Positions 1 through 10,651 of a stretch of 64,000 bases of DNA are shown piece by piece. This DNA comes from Littorina saxatilis. Lineage: Eukaryota > Mollusca > Gastropoda > Littorinimorpha > Littorinidae. A program made the position numbers and the translations under genes. The notes beneath the pieces were generated by a model. It saw only the letters and a program-made list of their open reading frames with translations. It was not told where the DNA came from and made no database searches. Within the stretch, counting starts at the first letter, position 1, and every line of letters starts with the position of its first letter. The stretch lies in the NCBI RefSeq assembly GCF_037325665.1, contig NC_090251.1, positions 29,972,289 through 30,036,288 of the forward strand, given 5' to 3'.

Positions 1-1390
1 GGACTCGTTGGCTTGCTTTGAACGGAGTCAATCCAGTGGCTCCTAGATCATTGCAAGTTGCAAACCTTCTGTCATGGTTGTCATCGCAAAGTTGGTCGGC
101 TTCTTCGCTTAAGGTCAGAAGGTCGGCTATCTCGTCTATGTTAAAGCATTTAGGCCTTATCATCAATCTTGGCGGAGCTATAGCCTCGGTGCTGAAAGAT
201 TCCTCGATTGTAGACTTTAAGTCTTAGATACCAGTCCCTGCATGGGATCTCTTCCTTATCCTTGAGCTTCTTGGATCATCGGAGTTTGAACCTCTGCGTT
301 CTGCGAAGCTCCCGATTCTAACTCGCTAAACACTCATGTTATGTTTACTAGCTACGGCCAGAAGAGGTAGTGAAGTACATGCTCTGTCCGGCTTACAAAA
401 GACATTTCTTTTCTATCAGATGGTTCCATTTCTCTTATTTTTAGACCAGACTTCCTGGCTAAAATCAAAGATCTCATCAGCAGTCTCCTGTTATTACGAT
501 CTCTCCACTGTTTAACGTTTTAGCCCCCGGGGATCCTGACCTTGTTAACTGCCCTGTCCGTGCTTTCAATTTGTCTAGCATGAACCACATCAGATCCAGC
601 ACTCAGAAGCTATTGTTTATTTCCACAAACACTACCCGAGACAAAGATATTGCAAAGTCTACATTGGCTAAATGGGCTTCCACCCTCATCAAACAGGCTT
701 ATGTGTGGTGGCAGCAAATAAGGTGGGGGGGGGCGACCTTGTTTGTCCTGCCTCTCCCTTTGGCGAGGACGCATGAAACTTGTGTATGGGCCTCTTTACT
801 TGCTGTCCTGAACTCCAGACGGCTCTCCGAGGTCCTTGGAGCTGTATTTTGGAAGTCAGACGACATCTTTTTGAACTTCTTCCTGCTAGACGTGCCGGGT
901 TCACGTCCTGATGTTTACAGCATTCTACCAGCAGTGGTAGTTGCCGGGCAAGCTCTTCCTAGATCCTAGGTTGAGTAATCCCTCCTCCTTTAGTAGCATT
1001 CTGCTATTTATGAGATTTGGAGTAAGTAATATGTAATTCAATCGAAAATTTCAAGAGTAAATTTTCATTTGATAAATATACTTTTCCAAATCTCCTACCA
1101 AATACCCTCCCACCTACCCCGCTATAAGTTTGCTCAGGCTTGTCAAGAAGTGTGAAGCAATATGGCGGCCGCGTGTCACGTGGCTTCAAGGGGAGCTTAC
1201 CCTCATAGATCACGTGGTCTGGTGACCATGGTTACGTGATTTTTTTTTGGGCGAGTGGCTTCCCTTAGTGTTATCAGGGAAGCGTGTCCAACGTTTTAGC
1301 ACTCAACTGAAGTAAAATGCTATTTATGAGATTTGGGTAAGTATATTTATCAAATGAAAATTTACTCTTGAAATTTTCGATTTATTTCCC
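1..1390 (+). mobile_element. DIRS-like tyrosine-recombinase retroelement, 3' part (fossil)
   Basis: Several reading-frame pieces resemble the C-terminal tyrosine recombinase of DIRS-like retroelements: an N-terminal core-binding stretch near 18-227 (NPVAPRSLQVANLLSWL), a helix with an ARRGSEVHALSG-type motif near 355-390, and a C-terminal piece near 840-960 ending in a WKSDDIF..F-type stretch. A terminal-repeat region (1002-1381) follows directly, as expected for the 3' end of a DIRS element. The element continues beyond the left window edge. It is an old copy with several breaks and no long open frame. A Ngaro or other YR element is possible; the family call rests on motif resemblance plus the repeat layout. 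Confidence 0.55.
1002..1381. repeat. Terminal repeat region of the DIRS-like fossil
   Basis: A 42-bp inverted repeat lies at 1041-1082 and 1340-1381 (arm begins atcgaaaatttcaagagtaa). A 19-bp direct repeat (tgctatttatgagatttgg) lies at 1002-1020 and 1318-1336. Combined direct and inverted ends are characteristic of DIRS elements, which lack ordinary LTRs. Confidence 0.7.
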
Positions 1391-1570
1391 AGGTGCTTGT
1401 GAATGAAAACTCGTGAAAATGATGACAAATGTGGTCTGTCATTGTCAATATATGTGTTTGTCTCTTTGTTACGGTTAGAGTTAGGGTTATGCTTGCTCAC
1501 TGTGAATTGCTTTTAAAGAGTTGGTCGAGAACAAAACAGAGAATAAGATTGATGCTGAATTGGTCTAGGG

Positions 1571-1998
1571 CATAGACCAAATAGCCTGGACCGCCAACTC
1601 GTCACGTGACCCTTCGAGGTTACGACTCTCGACTTTCAGGGGCGCGTCACGTCCGGTTTGAAAGGCCAGCGATTCGAAGACAGTGAAAAGAAAGCACGCT
1701 CCAGTTATTTGTGACAATGGAAGGTGACAATGAACTGGATTTTTCAAAACTCCAAACTAAACTTTAACGAAACTCATCGAAAAACATGTTCCATATGCAC
1801 TTTTGCTGAGTTTATTTTAGTATTTTCAGAACTTACCTCGGCAACTTCGTCCATGTTTACAATCGACACCGGATATGACGTCCCCCTGATTTCTGAAAGG
1901 CCATGTAAGCGTAGGTTCCTAAATGCGAGTGGCGCTATCTTGTAATAGAGAGAAAGAGCGGAGAGAGAGCTAGTTGGCGGTCCAGGATAAATGGTCTA
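1571..1998. mobile_element. MITE candidate with about 27-bp terminal inverted repeats
   Basis: The left end (tagaccaaatagcctggacc, from 1573) is the inverted partner of the right end, whose complement reads tagaccatttatcctggacc; both continue with gccaact. The 10-bp word tggtctaggg lies at 1561-1570 and 1999-2008, immediately outside the element, as a target duplication of Mutator-like (9-11 bp) size would. No coding sequence is seen. The flanking word overlaps partly with the repeat sequence, so the exact boundary is uncertain by a few bases. Confidence 0.55.
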
Positions 1999-2372
1999 TG
2001 GTCTAGGGTGACCCCGTGGGTTTCAAGACATTTATGAACAACCAACCAACCATGCTTGCTTATCTACTGTTGAAGTTGAACCTTCAAGGGTTTTACATGT
2101 AGTTTTATTTCAAAATCTTGTGTGATGTTTTCTTCTTGGATGTATTTCCATGCATGTACTAGTGGTATTTGTCTCTTTGGCATGCCACTCATGCACTGTT
2201 GCAACTCTCATACTTTGAAAAAAATTGCTGAATGGATCTAATCGAAGTAAAAACACAGCAGGATTGTTCAAAATTCTGTCGTATTCATTTACACATGTGA
2301 AAAGAACTGATCAATATATGGTTGGGGTAATATCAAAGGAAAGATAAAATAATCTCCAACATAAACATAATT
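1999..2372. other. No feature recognised
   Basis: AT-rich intronic or intergenic sequence. I see no exon, RNA or repeat boundary beyond a short caaccaacc run. Confidence 0.5.
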
Positions 2373-3138
2373 ATCAATCAATCAATCAATGAGTCTTATA
2401 TCGCGCTTATTCCGTGGGTACAGTTCTAGGCGCTCTGCAGTGATGCCGTGTGAGATGAAATTTTATACGGCCAATAGATTGCAGCCATTTCGGCGCATAT
2501 TTACCTTTCACGGCCTATTATTCCAAGTCACACGGGTATAGGTAGACAATTATTAACTGTGCCTAAGCAATTTTGCCAGGAAAGACCCTTTTGTCTCCCG
2601 CAGTGGGGCACTGCGGTTATGAAATTAAAGGCCCCTCCTGTTTTTGGAACCGCAGGAGCTTTCTAGTTTGCTGTTAGGTAGATTTTTGGTTCCTCTTTCC
2701 TGTCATGCTCTCTTTTTCTTCATGAATTCTTTTCTTTTTTCTGCCTTCTTGCTCATTCACCTGTATTTTTTCCAAAAATCTCTTCTCTTGCCGCTTGTCT
2801 CGCGATTCATGTATAGTTTAATCTGTTAGTGTTCTGATGTAAGTCCAGCAGTAGATAGGTTAAGCCTATTTTAACATACTGGAAACTGGTAATCTTCCAG
2901 TAGGTATTAATTTAGTTTTACTAAAGCCTGCTGGGACACAAGTAATGGGTTAGTGCATTTGTAAACAGGAATCGCTTGACAAGTGGCCCCCTTCATCCCC
3001 CCCTTCCTCGTCCTGATATGGCTCTGCGTAGTCGGCTGGACGTTAAGCAACAAATAAACAAACAAACAAACAAACAAACCCTTTTGTCAATCGTGGGATC
3101 TTTAACGTGCACATCCAATGTAGTGTACACGGGGGAAG
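2373..3138 (-). mobile_element. tRNA-derived SINE (family T), interrupted
   Basis: The 2373-2595 and 3089-3138 parts match, in the same order, the complete family T copy at 35488-35967: a ggcgct region near the tail, cctttcacggcct, ccaagtcacacgggta, ttgccaggaaagaccctttt, then atcgtgggatctttaacgtg and tgtagtgtacac. The tRNA-like head seen in the complete copy is missing here. The copy is split by a second SINE at 2596-3077. Confidence 0.75.
2596..3077 (+). mobile_element. SINE family B inserted in SINE family T
   Basis: This 482-bp insertion is flanked by an exact 11-bp target duplication, acccttttgtc, at 2585-2595 and 3078-3088. It starts with cagtggggcactgcggttat, contains a central tactggaaactggtaatctt segment resembling the middle of SINE family A, and ends with ctggacgttaagc followed by aaac repeats. 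The short tail repeat plus target duplication show LINE-driven insertion. It has no coding capacity. Confidence 0.8.
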
Positions 3139-3187
3139 TTCTTGCGCTTATAGAAATAATACATTTGTTTCTTTTGTTTCTCTTTAG

Positions 3188-3449
3188 CGTGCTCATGTGC
3201 GACAGAGAAGAGAGTCGACCGGCCGAAGCTATCACCCGTGTTCTTCTTAAGCCCGTGTCGTACTTGTTCCCCACCGCCATCACAACTCCTGTGGAGGTCC
3301 TCACACGAGCCATGATCAACAGCGTCATGGCTGAGGGAGAAAAAGAGGCGCTTCTGGAGAACAAAGCCATTCATCAGTTAGCGGGAATGTCCTCTGTGTG
3401 CAAGAACAAACAAAACAGAGTTGACAGTGAGGGAGAGAAGGCAAAATAG
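3188..3449 (+). CDS. HTATIP2: HTATIP2 (TIP30/CC3) family protein, last coding exon
   Basis: The exon begins after a pyrimidine tract and AG (gtttctctttag) in phase 2, so the preceding exon must supply two bases, as for the Gly of the family's Pro-Gly-Val-Leu-x-Cys-Asp-Arg segment. The peptide reads VLMCDREESRPAEAITRVLL, then PVEVLTRAMINSV and ALLENKAIHQLAG, matching the C-terminal part of human HTATIP2 (VLLCDRQESRPGE, VVRAMLNNV, LLENKAIHDLG). HTATIP2 is an atypical short-chain dehydrogenase that binds NADPH and is linked to nuclear import, apoptosis and tumour suppression in mammals. The Rossmann-fold exons are not found in this window and probably lie to the left. A 25-residue hydrophilic extension follows the conserved end. 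The stop is at 3447-3449. Confidence 0.85.
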
Positions 3450-3803
3450 AGGAGGAAGGAGCTTTGTTGCTAACGAGTTTTAAAGTCTGTTTTTTTAAGA
3501 AATTTGTGACAAACTGTATCAGATCTCTTTATAATGGAATTTAAATTCAGATTTTATGTTTGTTGTTGTGCACAAAGAAAGGGCAGTTAAAAAGATGAAA
3601 GGTACTTGTTTTAAATGGGAAAGAAATATACGGAGAAAGAAAAGGCAAAGCGAACAAGGAAGAAGAAGACATTTTTGGCTAAGAAATTGATGCATGAAGA
3701 AGCTTGGTTGATTTAGGTTTTTTAATGGCAATTTTATATACTTTTTGTACAATTTATGCCAACGTCTTGAAACAGGTAGTTTTAAACGGCCGCTCAAAAG
3801 AGT

Positions 3804-3922
3804 AATAAAGAGAGAAAGTATTGAAAAAGACAATTTTAAGCTGCTTTAAAAAAAAGTGTTGACAAATTTCCATATTTCTTTGATGCCGTTTTTGGTGTTT
3901 CACAACGGGGGGAAAAAATAAA
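3804..3922 (+). terminator. Candidate poly(A) signals for HTATIP2
   Basis: AATAAA hexamers lie at 3804-3809 and 3917-3922, about 355 and 470 bases after the HTATIP2 stop codon. The choice between them cannot be made from sequence alone. Confidence 0.45.
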
Positions 3923-5160
3923 GGCATATAGATTTTTTTTATATTACCTTGTTAGTCTACTCAAACTAACTATTAAAAGACCATCCTCATTTATCGCCCC
4001 AAACTCTTCTTCCCAGTCTTAATAATTGTCTGTACATTTATAAGCAGACACCCTGTATGATACTGTGTTTTAATCAATATATTTTACCATGTTTTGAAAG
4101 GCTCGCAGGGGGAGATTTGCCAGTAAAGGTCTGATTTGTTCCTGTTGTGGAAGGTAGTAAAAAAAAATCTCTACTGTGTCGGCTTAAAATTTTGCTTAAA
4201 TGGGATACAACCTCATTGAATAGGTATTAGCAAATTGATCAGTGTTTTACTCCCAAGTTGTTTCATTTGTGATATTGGCGGTTTTACCTTAGTTCAGATA
4301 GTCTAAAGTTCTAAGAGACACTTAAATATGATAGCAGACTAAGTCTGCAATGATGGCTCATGAGAAATGGAGGGTTGTATAGTGCGGTCATAAAAATGGT
4401 TGTGATGTGAAAGGATTACTTTTCATAATGTTGGCAAGGGACATGGCATTTTGTGTTCCTTTTGTTGCAAGGTTTGATCATGCTTAGCTTCATAACAGCT
4501 GAGATGCAAATATGGTCTCTTCTGTGTTTTCGCGCCTCATTGGGATATTTACATGTCTATGACCATCATTTATCTTGAAAAGAAAATGATGATATCTGTT
4601 TCATCTTGATATTATAATTAGTATTAATTAACAGCAAAATTGTAATTTCCATTTCTAAAATATCCTTGCTTTGAAATCTGGTCAAAGTGAATCATTGTAT
4701 CTATTGCAAGTTCCGTAATAAGGGTTTGCATACATGTAGGTTTGTGGGATATGAAGCACTTCTATACGTTTGCAGTTCATCTACTGTTTTTCGAATCGTA
4801 TTTAGGCTGGTATCAAAAATCTTATTTATTTATCTCTTGATAAATGCTCATCAAACGTTAAAGAAGAAAATATCTCTGGGTATGAACGGGAGGATATAAA
4901 ATGATTGTGCTTAATTTGTTATAGTTATCTGTATACTGCAACATCACGTGTCAGCTATAAGGCCACAGATATGTAACTGTAAGAAACAACATAATACATG
5001 TATTTCTGTTCTTGGCATATATCACCCTCGTAAACCAGTTGAGTTTCATTATTTTGCTATTATTATTTTATTTGTACAGCAGCTTAACCAATATTTGTTT
5101 TTAAATATCTAGATCATTTGTTTGAAAGCTTTCCAAAACTCCACTTGTGCATCTTTACCT
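3923..5160. other. Intergenic, no gene recognised
   Basis: AT-rich sequence of about 1.2 kb. The open frames are short and show no recognisable domain or splice-bounded exon. Confidence 0.5.
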
Positions 5161-5164
5161 TCAA

Positions 5165-5490
5165 GGTATAGTCCTTCCCATAAAAATAATGTTGCTCACC
5201 ATCTCAGATCTACCAAGCCTCTGCATGGGATGCTACCATCCCTCCACTTAAACACATATCAAAATTCAACATCCTCACTCTTCTTGTGCAGAATAGGAAT
5301 TTTTTCATGAATTAATTTCCTAAAATTGTTATAAAATGAAGTCATCCAAAAATTCCCACGCTGCGCAGAAAGCACTTGCTTTTGATTCTGTTGTGTGTGT
5401 AATAGTGGAGAGATGGCCAAATCTTGTGTAGAGCCTGTGCAGATCTGAGATGGTGAGCCAAATCATTATACAGGAAGGACTGTGCCTTTA
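5165..5490. repeat. Dispersed repeat with inverted halves
   Basis: The 5165-5235 segment (agtccttccc...ctcaccatctcagatct) is an imperfect inverted copy of 5425-5490 (agatctgagatggtgagcc...aggaaggact). The right half, about 5337-5490, recurs at 11150-11300 in the same orientation (aattcccac..ctg.gca.aaagca and agatctgagatgg.gagcc). This is a non-coding element, probably a MITE; its superfamily is unknown. Confidence 0.6.
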
Positions 5491-5499
5491 GGATTTGGC

Positions 5500-6525
5500 C
5501 AGTAAGGTTTCCTTCTCAGAGTATCTGCCTGTTTCCAAATGAATAGCGGCTGCGCCATTATGGATCTAAAGGTAAACATATTTGCTCAAGTTTGGATCCC
5601 ATGGTGAACATCATTCTTTAAAATCAGGCAGAGATATTTTTTAAATGTTCATGCTGCATCAAAGACAGCATTTACAAATCTGCATGTATCAACTATGAAA
5701 AACTTAGATGTGGTCTCAGCTTTCAGTCATTACTTTCTAAGCTAATATGAATGTAACAATATCCGTATTATATCAATGCCTTTTTTTTCTGTGTGTGCCT
5801 GTTTTTCTAATTCTGCATAATCTACCCAATAGGGTTAGCCACAAGGAGTTTGTAAGATTTTTGTGTTGTGTGCAGGTTTTTTTGTAGTTTTTTTCTTAGA
5901 TTTTTTGTGTGCTTTTTTGTTGTTTTTACTGTTGATTTTGATATTCATGTTCTTCCTTTGGGTTTTGCATTTTCTTTTCCAAGTTGCCACATTTTGTGCC
6001 CAGAGACATAAAGTTTCAAGTTTGTGATACATTTTTACATTCCTCAGAGAGCTAAAGTGACAAAAGGCAAAAAGTGCAATGGAATTAATTTGTTGATGTT
6101 TTCATTGTAACTTTAGGTAAGAGAATGGTGGGTTTTGCATGTTGGTTACTACAAAAACAACAACATACCACAAAAGTCACATCATTTTTTATGTATGGAT
6201 CATGCAATCTTTGTTGATATTGTTGTTGGTCTTTTATTTATTCATCAGTGTCTCCATTTTGTTTGTTTGTTTTTGTGTTCATAATTTCCTTTCCTTTCTT
6301 TTTAGTCACATGCAATTATGAACCTGCTAACACTTGGGCAGTGAAGAGTGGACTTTTTAGCTGTTAACAGTAGTAAGTTCTAATTAGTAGATTTCGTTTT
6401 GTCTGCATATATTTGGAAAAATATAAAGCATTGTTCTTTTTTCCCCTGTTAAATGTAGCAGATGTTCAAATTGTTTGTCTGTTTTTGCATTTTATTAACA
6501 TTATTCACTCATGTGTGTCGTATCC
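5500..6525. other. Intergenic, no gene recognised
   Basis: AT-rich and T-rich sequence. No exon, RNA gene or element boundary can be supported. Confidence 0.5.
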
Positions 6526-6718
6526 CCCCCGCGGGTTAGGGGGAAGAATTTACCCGATGCTCCCCAGCATGTCGTAAGAGGCGACTAACAGATTCTGTTT
6601 CTCCTTTTACCCTTGTTAAGAATATAGTCAATTTTTGTAAAGATTTTAGTCAAGCAGTATGTAAGAAATGTTAAGTCCTTTGTACTGGAAACTTGCATTC
6701 TCCCAGTAAGGTAATATA

Positions 6719-8234
6719 CTGTTCAAAAAAAGAAACGCATAGTTGCTACTTGCCAAATGTTTTATTTTTCGAAAAAATTAACAGAAAATCCAATATTTAG
6801 ATTATTTGTTTGAAATTTGGTATGGACACAGTTGAATGCACACACAGTTCATTTGCATCTTCAAATCAATCAGTCAATCAATACGATTGGGTGCCGAGGC
6901 TGTCAAGTCAGTAGGGGGTGTGACTGCCTTGAGCAGCAACAACTGCCCGGCACCTTCTGGGCATGGACTGGATCAGATGCCGGATATCTTGCTGTGGGAT
7001 GGTGTCCCACTCCTCCTGAAGTGCCTGCAATAGATCGCGGTGATTTGCCGGCGCTTCTTCTCGCCTGCGCACACGTCTGTCCAATTCATCCCAGAGGTGT
7101 TCTATCGGGTTCATGTCTGGCGACATGGATGGCCAGGGAAGCACCTGGACATGGTGGTCGGTGAGGAACTGGGTGGTGAGTCGTGCTGTGTGCGGGCGAG
7201 CGTTGTCCTGCTGGAATATGGCATCCTGGTCAGCCAGAAGAGGAAGGGCGTGTGGGCGCAGAATTTCCTCCACGTATCGCTGGGCAGTTATGCGCCCTTG
7301 GACGTGCACCAGGGTGCTCCTTCCAGCGGTATTGATCGCCCCCCACACCATGACGCCTCCACCACCATGAACGGGTGCCTCATCCACACAGTTGGGCGCG
7401 TAACGTTCGTTTACTCTCCGGTAGACCCTCCTCCGACCATCATGTCGCTGGAGCAGGAAGTAGGACTCGTCGCTGAACCACACGTGTCTCCAGTGATTCC
7501 GGACGGTCCAGCGAAGGTGCTGGTTGCCCCACTGCACTCGGTTCTGGCGATGGCGGCGGGTGAGGACAGCTCCTCTGTGAGGTCTGCGAGCTCTCAAACC
7601 AGCTTCATGCAGGCGGTTCCGCACGGTCTGGTCCGATAATCGGTGTGGCCCGGGGAGAGCCTGGACAGAAGATGAGGCCGACAGGAAACGATTCCGGAGG
7701 TGGCGGAGCCGTATGAAGCGGTCGTGAGCAGCAGTTGTCGCCCTTGGTCTTCCCGCTCGTGGCAAGTCAGCAACGGAGCCAGTGGCTTGAAACCTGACCC
7801 ACAGTCTACTGATGGTGCTCTGGGACACGTGGAAGTGCCTGGCGATTGCACTTTGACTTTGGCCTGCTTGTAAACGACCCAATGCAATTTGGCGGTCTTC
7901 TCTGCTCAATCGGGCCATCTTTCGTCGCTGAATTGTCGTCTGATTTCTTTGTGGCGAACAATCCGCTTTTATGGGTTTTGGAAGACATGGTGAGAGCTCA
8001 ATATTCCCCGAGTCTCACGAGATTACACTGAAGCATGACGAGTGGTCATGCCAAATGAGCAATTTTGACATTGTAGCCACTGATAACGCATGCGTCACGT
8101 GCAGAGCTCACTTGTGGCAATGGACGAAAGGTCGACGACCAGATAAACATTTTCTGCAGTTTGGTGGATATCCTTGTAGCCATATAACTAAATTAACCAA
8201 ATATTACAAGCTATGCGTTTCTTTTTTTGAACAG
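6719..8234 (-). mobile_element. Tc1-like DNA transposon, apparently complete
   Basis: The 1516-bp element has perfect 24-bp terminal inverted repeats (6719-6742 and 8211-8234; the end reads ctgttcaaaaaaagaaacgc) flanked by TA on both sides. Between them lies one uninterrupted transposase gene on the minus strand. It sits inside SINE family A, and the copy at 20968-21178 shows the unoccupied site. Perfect ends and an open gene point to a recent insertion. Confidence 0.93.
6908..7918 (-). CDS. Tc1-like DD34E transposase
   Basis: The 336-residue protein starts at an ATG at 7918-7916 and has no internal stop. The N-terminus carries a homeodomain-like helix-turn-helix (about 5-50, ARHFHVSQSTISRLW), a GRPR hinge at 56-59 and a second DNA-binding helix bundle (about 65-115). 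A basic stretch (about 105-124) may act as nuclear localisation signal. The DDE catalytic triad is visible as WFSDES (D150), QQDNARPHTA (D238) and SPDMNPIEHLW (E273), with 34 residues between the second D and the E, which defines Tc1. The Gly-rich GGGGVMVWG box is at 185-193. The enzyme would bind the 24-bp ends and cut and paste the element into TA. Length is normal for Tc1 (about 340), so the gene could be functional. Confidence 0.95.
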   Translation of the reverse strand: MARLSREDRQIALGRLQAGQSQSAIARHFHVSQSTISRLWVRFQATGSVADLPRAGRPRATTAAHDRFIRLRHLRNRFLSASSSVQALPGPHRLSDQTVRNRLHEAGLRARRPHRGAVLTRRHRQNRVQWGNQHLRWTVRNHWRHVWFSDESYFLLQRHDGRRRVYRRVNERYAPNCVDEAPVHGGGGVMVWGAINTAGRSTLVHVQGRITAQRYVEEILRPHALPLLADQDAIFQQDNARPHTARLTTQFLTDHHVQVLPWPSMSPDMNPIEHLWDELDRRVRRREEAPANHRDLLQALQEEWDTIPQQDIRHLIQSMPRRCRAVVAAQGSHTPY

Positions 8235-8399
8235 TATATATTGTACTACGTTGCAAGCCCATGGAGCAAATTTTTGATTAGTGCTTTTGTGAACAAGAAA
8301 CAATTGACAAGTGGCTCTATCCCATCTTCCCCCTTTCCCCGTCGCGATATAACCCTTCGTGGTTGAAAACGACGTTAAACACCAAATAAAGAAAGAAAG

Positions 8400-8951
8400 T
8401 GTGTCGTATACAGTGAACAAGTCATTATCTATCAGTATCAAGCAATTAAAAAAAGGCTTTCGAGATTTTGTTGTTGTGCATTTCAAGTTGCTTGATTGCT
8501 TGTAAGTTAATTCCATTATGATTTCTATGATGCTCCACTTCTTCATTGATTCCGTGTTGTTTTTCTTCTTTATTCTATATGTAATGATTGCTCTTCATTT
8601 CCTTGTGCCTTTCTCAATCCACTGCACTGTTGAACCACTTGCTAAATTTATGCAATTTGTGATAATGTTCTTATGTTTTTGTCATTCTATTATTATGCTT
8701 AATCTTTGATAGACAGGAATTTGCTGTATCAATTGGCTTCATTTCTCAACTGTGTTTCATGAAAATGTGACCATCCATTCTCAGAAGCAGCGCTTCTGTT
8801 TGTGAGTCTTCGAGTAACTGTCACTTTTAGATTTGTGATGAAGTTGGGATTTTTGTTATGTAACAGTGATATGAAAAACGACCAGGAGTTAATTTTACTG
8901 ACTTTCAGGAATTATAACTTTTTGTCCAGGCGTCCAGTTAATGAAAAAGGC
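8400..8951. other. Intergenic, no gene recognised
   Basis: AT-rich sequence between the SINE and the next MITE, with no supported feature. Confidence 0.5.
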
Positions 8952-8957
8952 TAATCA

Positions 8958-9504
8958 CAGGGGTGGGACTCTCTTTTGATGAAAAAAGAAGAAATCCCTT
9001 TTTTCTTGGGGGGGTTCGGGGGCATGCTCCCCCGAATTGTTTTTAAATAGTACATTAAAATCTGTGCAATCTGGTGCATTCTGAGACTAAAATTCAACTC
9101 GTTTGGATCGGGTAAAAAAGTCTTTCTCCACACTCCCCATCCCCCCCCCCCCCCAAAAAAAAAAACCACCCAACCAAACAAAAAACACACTTTCACACAA
9201 CCATGGTAACATTATAATGGTGCATACTTACGTAGTGAACCATGTATCCATAATCCAATACTGGCAATAGTATGATCCAAGTGACGCCCAAATGCATTGA
9301 AGCTCAAAATTACTATTAGTTATCAGGAGTTTTCAGTCAGCACAATTTAACTCTCAAGCCTCCAGTGTTCTGTTCCATCTTCACTTCAGTCAACAAGTTA
9401 TAGATACTGTGATGAAATGGGACGCGGAAAAATAGATTACTCCAGCGGAATTCGTAAGTTGTGTCCGCGGAAATCCGCGGATTCGCGGAAAAGTCCCACC
9501 CCTG
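8958..9504. mobile_element. hAT-like MITE with 6-bp target duplication
   Basis: The ends are caggggtgggact (8958) and agtcccacccctg (to 9504), a perfect 13-bp inverted pair. The exact hexamer taatca abuts both ends (8952-8957, 9505-9510). The interior is non-coding, with a G-rich left part and a gcggaaatccgcggattcgc palindromic stretch near the right end. CAG ends with short duplications fit the hAT6 group as named in Repbase. Confidence 0.75.
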
Positions 9505-9510
9505 TAATCA

Positions 9511-10547
9511 TGACACTCAAATGGTATTAAACTAAAGAAATGTATAACAAAAGTACATGGAACCTTTTACATTTTAGTTTATAATGGTGGTTAAAGATGG
9601 AATAAAAGGCACCATCGTTCTTTCATATTCTTACAGTCGTAAAGTCATTAAAGGCGTTCTGTGAAATTACTTGACAATCCCAGTTGAGAAAAGAGGTCAT
9701 AATACTAACAAAATGTGTTCATACAGTACAATTTAATATTATTTTTGTTTCCATTATTTTATCTACAGCATTTTACACACACACACAGGCCTGCATGCAT
9801 GCCTGATATGCACACAGAGCAGTCAAATAAACTACTTCAGCTAATTTTTGCATTTTAAAAACCAGACACCTACTCACTTTTATGAGTTTTCTCAGCAAAT
9901 TTTCAAACCTTTCAATACAAGTGATGTGGTGTTTCGATTTTTTCCAGTTAAAACAGTAACAATTTCAATGTTTGACATTATTTCTTCCTTAATATTTGTT
10001 ATTTTTGCAGTGATTACTGGGAAAGGTATTAGTACATTTGACCAGTTGTTACCTGTCCCAGTCACATGTAGCATTTTGAAATAAATCAAGTTCTCTGACA
10101 AATGTTTCTGTTTTGAGTTTTGAGGAGGGTTGAGCTGAGGGTCACATGATACTGACTTTGAAGGTCAGAACACGCAAACACAAATAAACACACTCACAGT
10201 ACGGAACCACGACGAATGTCATCGGCACAAAGGGAACTAATTTTAACAATTATCTGTAGAGATACGGATTGGAAGTTCTCTCCCTTCGAGAGTCTCGCTT
10301 TTTAACGTGTACACGTGTGTGTGTATCGACTACATTTCAATAACTCTTGTCAACACCAACGGACATCATTTGATGTCGTTTACATGATTTATTTGGCTTA
10401 TTTCACAGGAATTGAAGTTAAATCTTCATCATTCGGTCATCAAAACTAAGGTTGCTGCTGTTTACATTTCTATTTTGATAGACCAGGAAGATCAAGAGAG
10501 GGAGAGAATGGACATCCCAATCAGCTTTTTTTTCCGACTACAATTGT

Positions 10548-10548
<1 letters not shown>
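9511..10548. other. Intergenic, no gene recognised
   Basis: AT-rich sequence with a short acac run near 9775. No exon or repeat boundary is supported. Confidence 0.5.
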
Positions 10549-10642
<94 letters not shown>

Positions 10643-10651
10643 CTCTCTCTC
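10549..10651. repeat. (CT)n microsatellite
   Basis: CT repeats run without interruption from 10549 to 10639, then one short imperfect segment follows. Open frames through it are artefacts. Confidence 0.95.

Larger units (their letters stand above)
6526..8399 (+). mobile_element. SINE family A, split by a Tc1 element
   Basis: The left part (6526-6718: ccccgcgggttaggggg, cgtaagaggcgactaac, tactggaaacttgcattctc) and right part (8235-8399: ttgtactacgttgcaagccc, acaattgacaagtggctcta, gttgaaaacgacgttaaaca, aaag repeats) together equal the uninterrupted copy at 38875-39262. A 5'-truncated copy lies at 20968-21178. The family has a central conserved segment and a short 3' tail repeat but no coding sequence. 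I do not see a convincing tRNA-like A/B box in its head. Confidence 0.8.

Noticed and set aside
7040-7639. Plus-strand open frame of 199 codons
   Set aside because: Shadow of the Tc1 transposase gene on the opposite strand.
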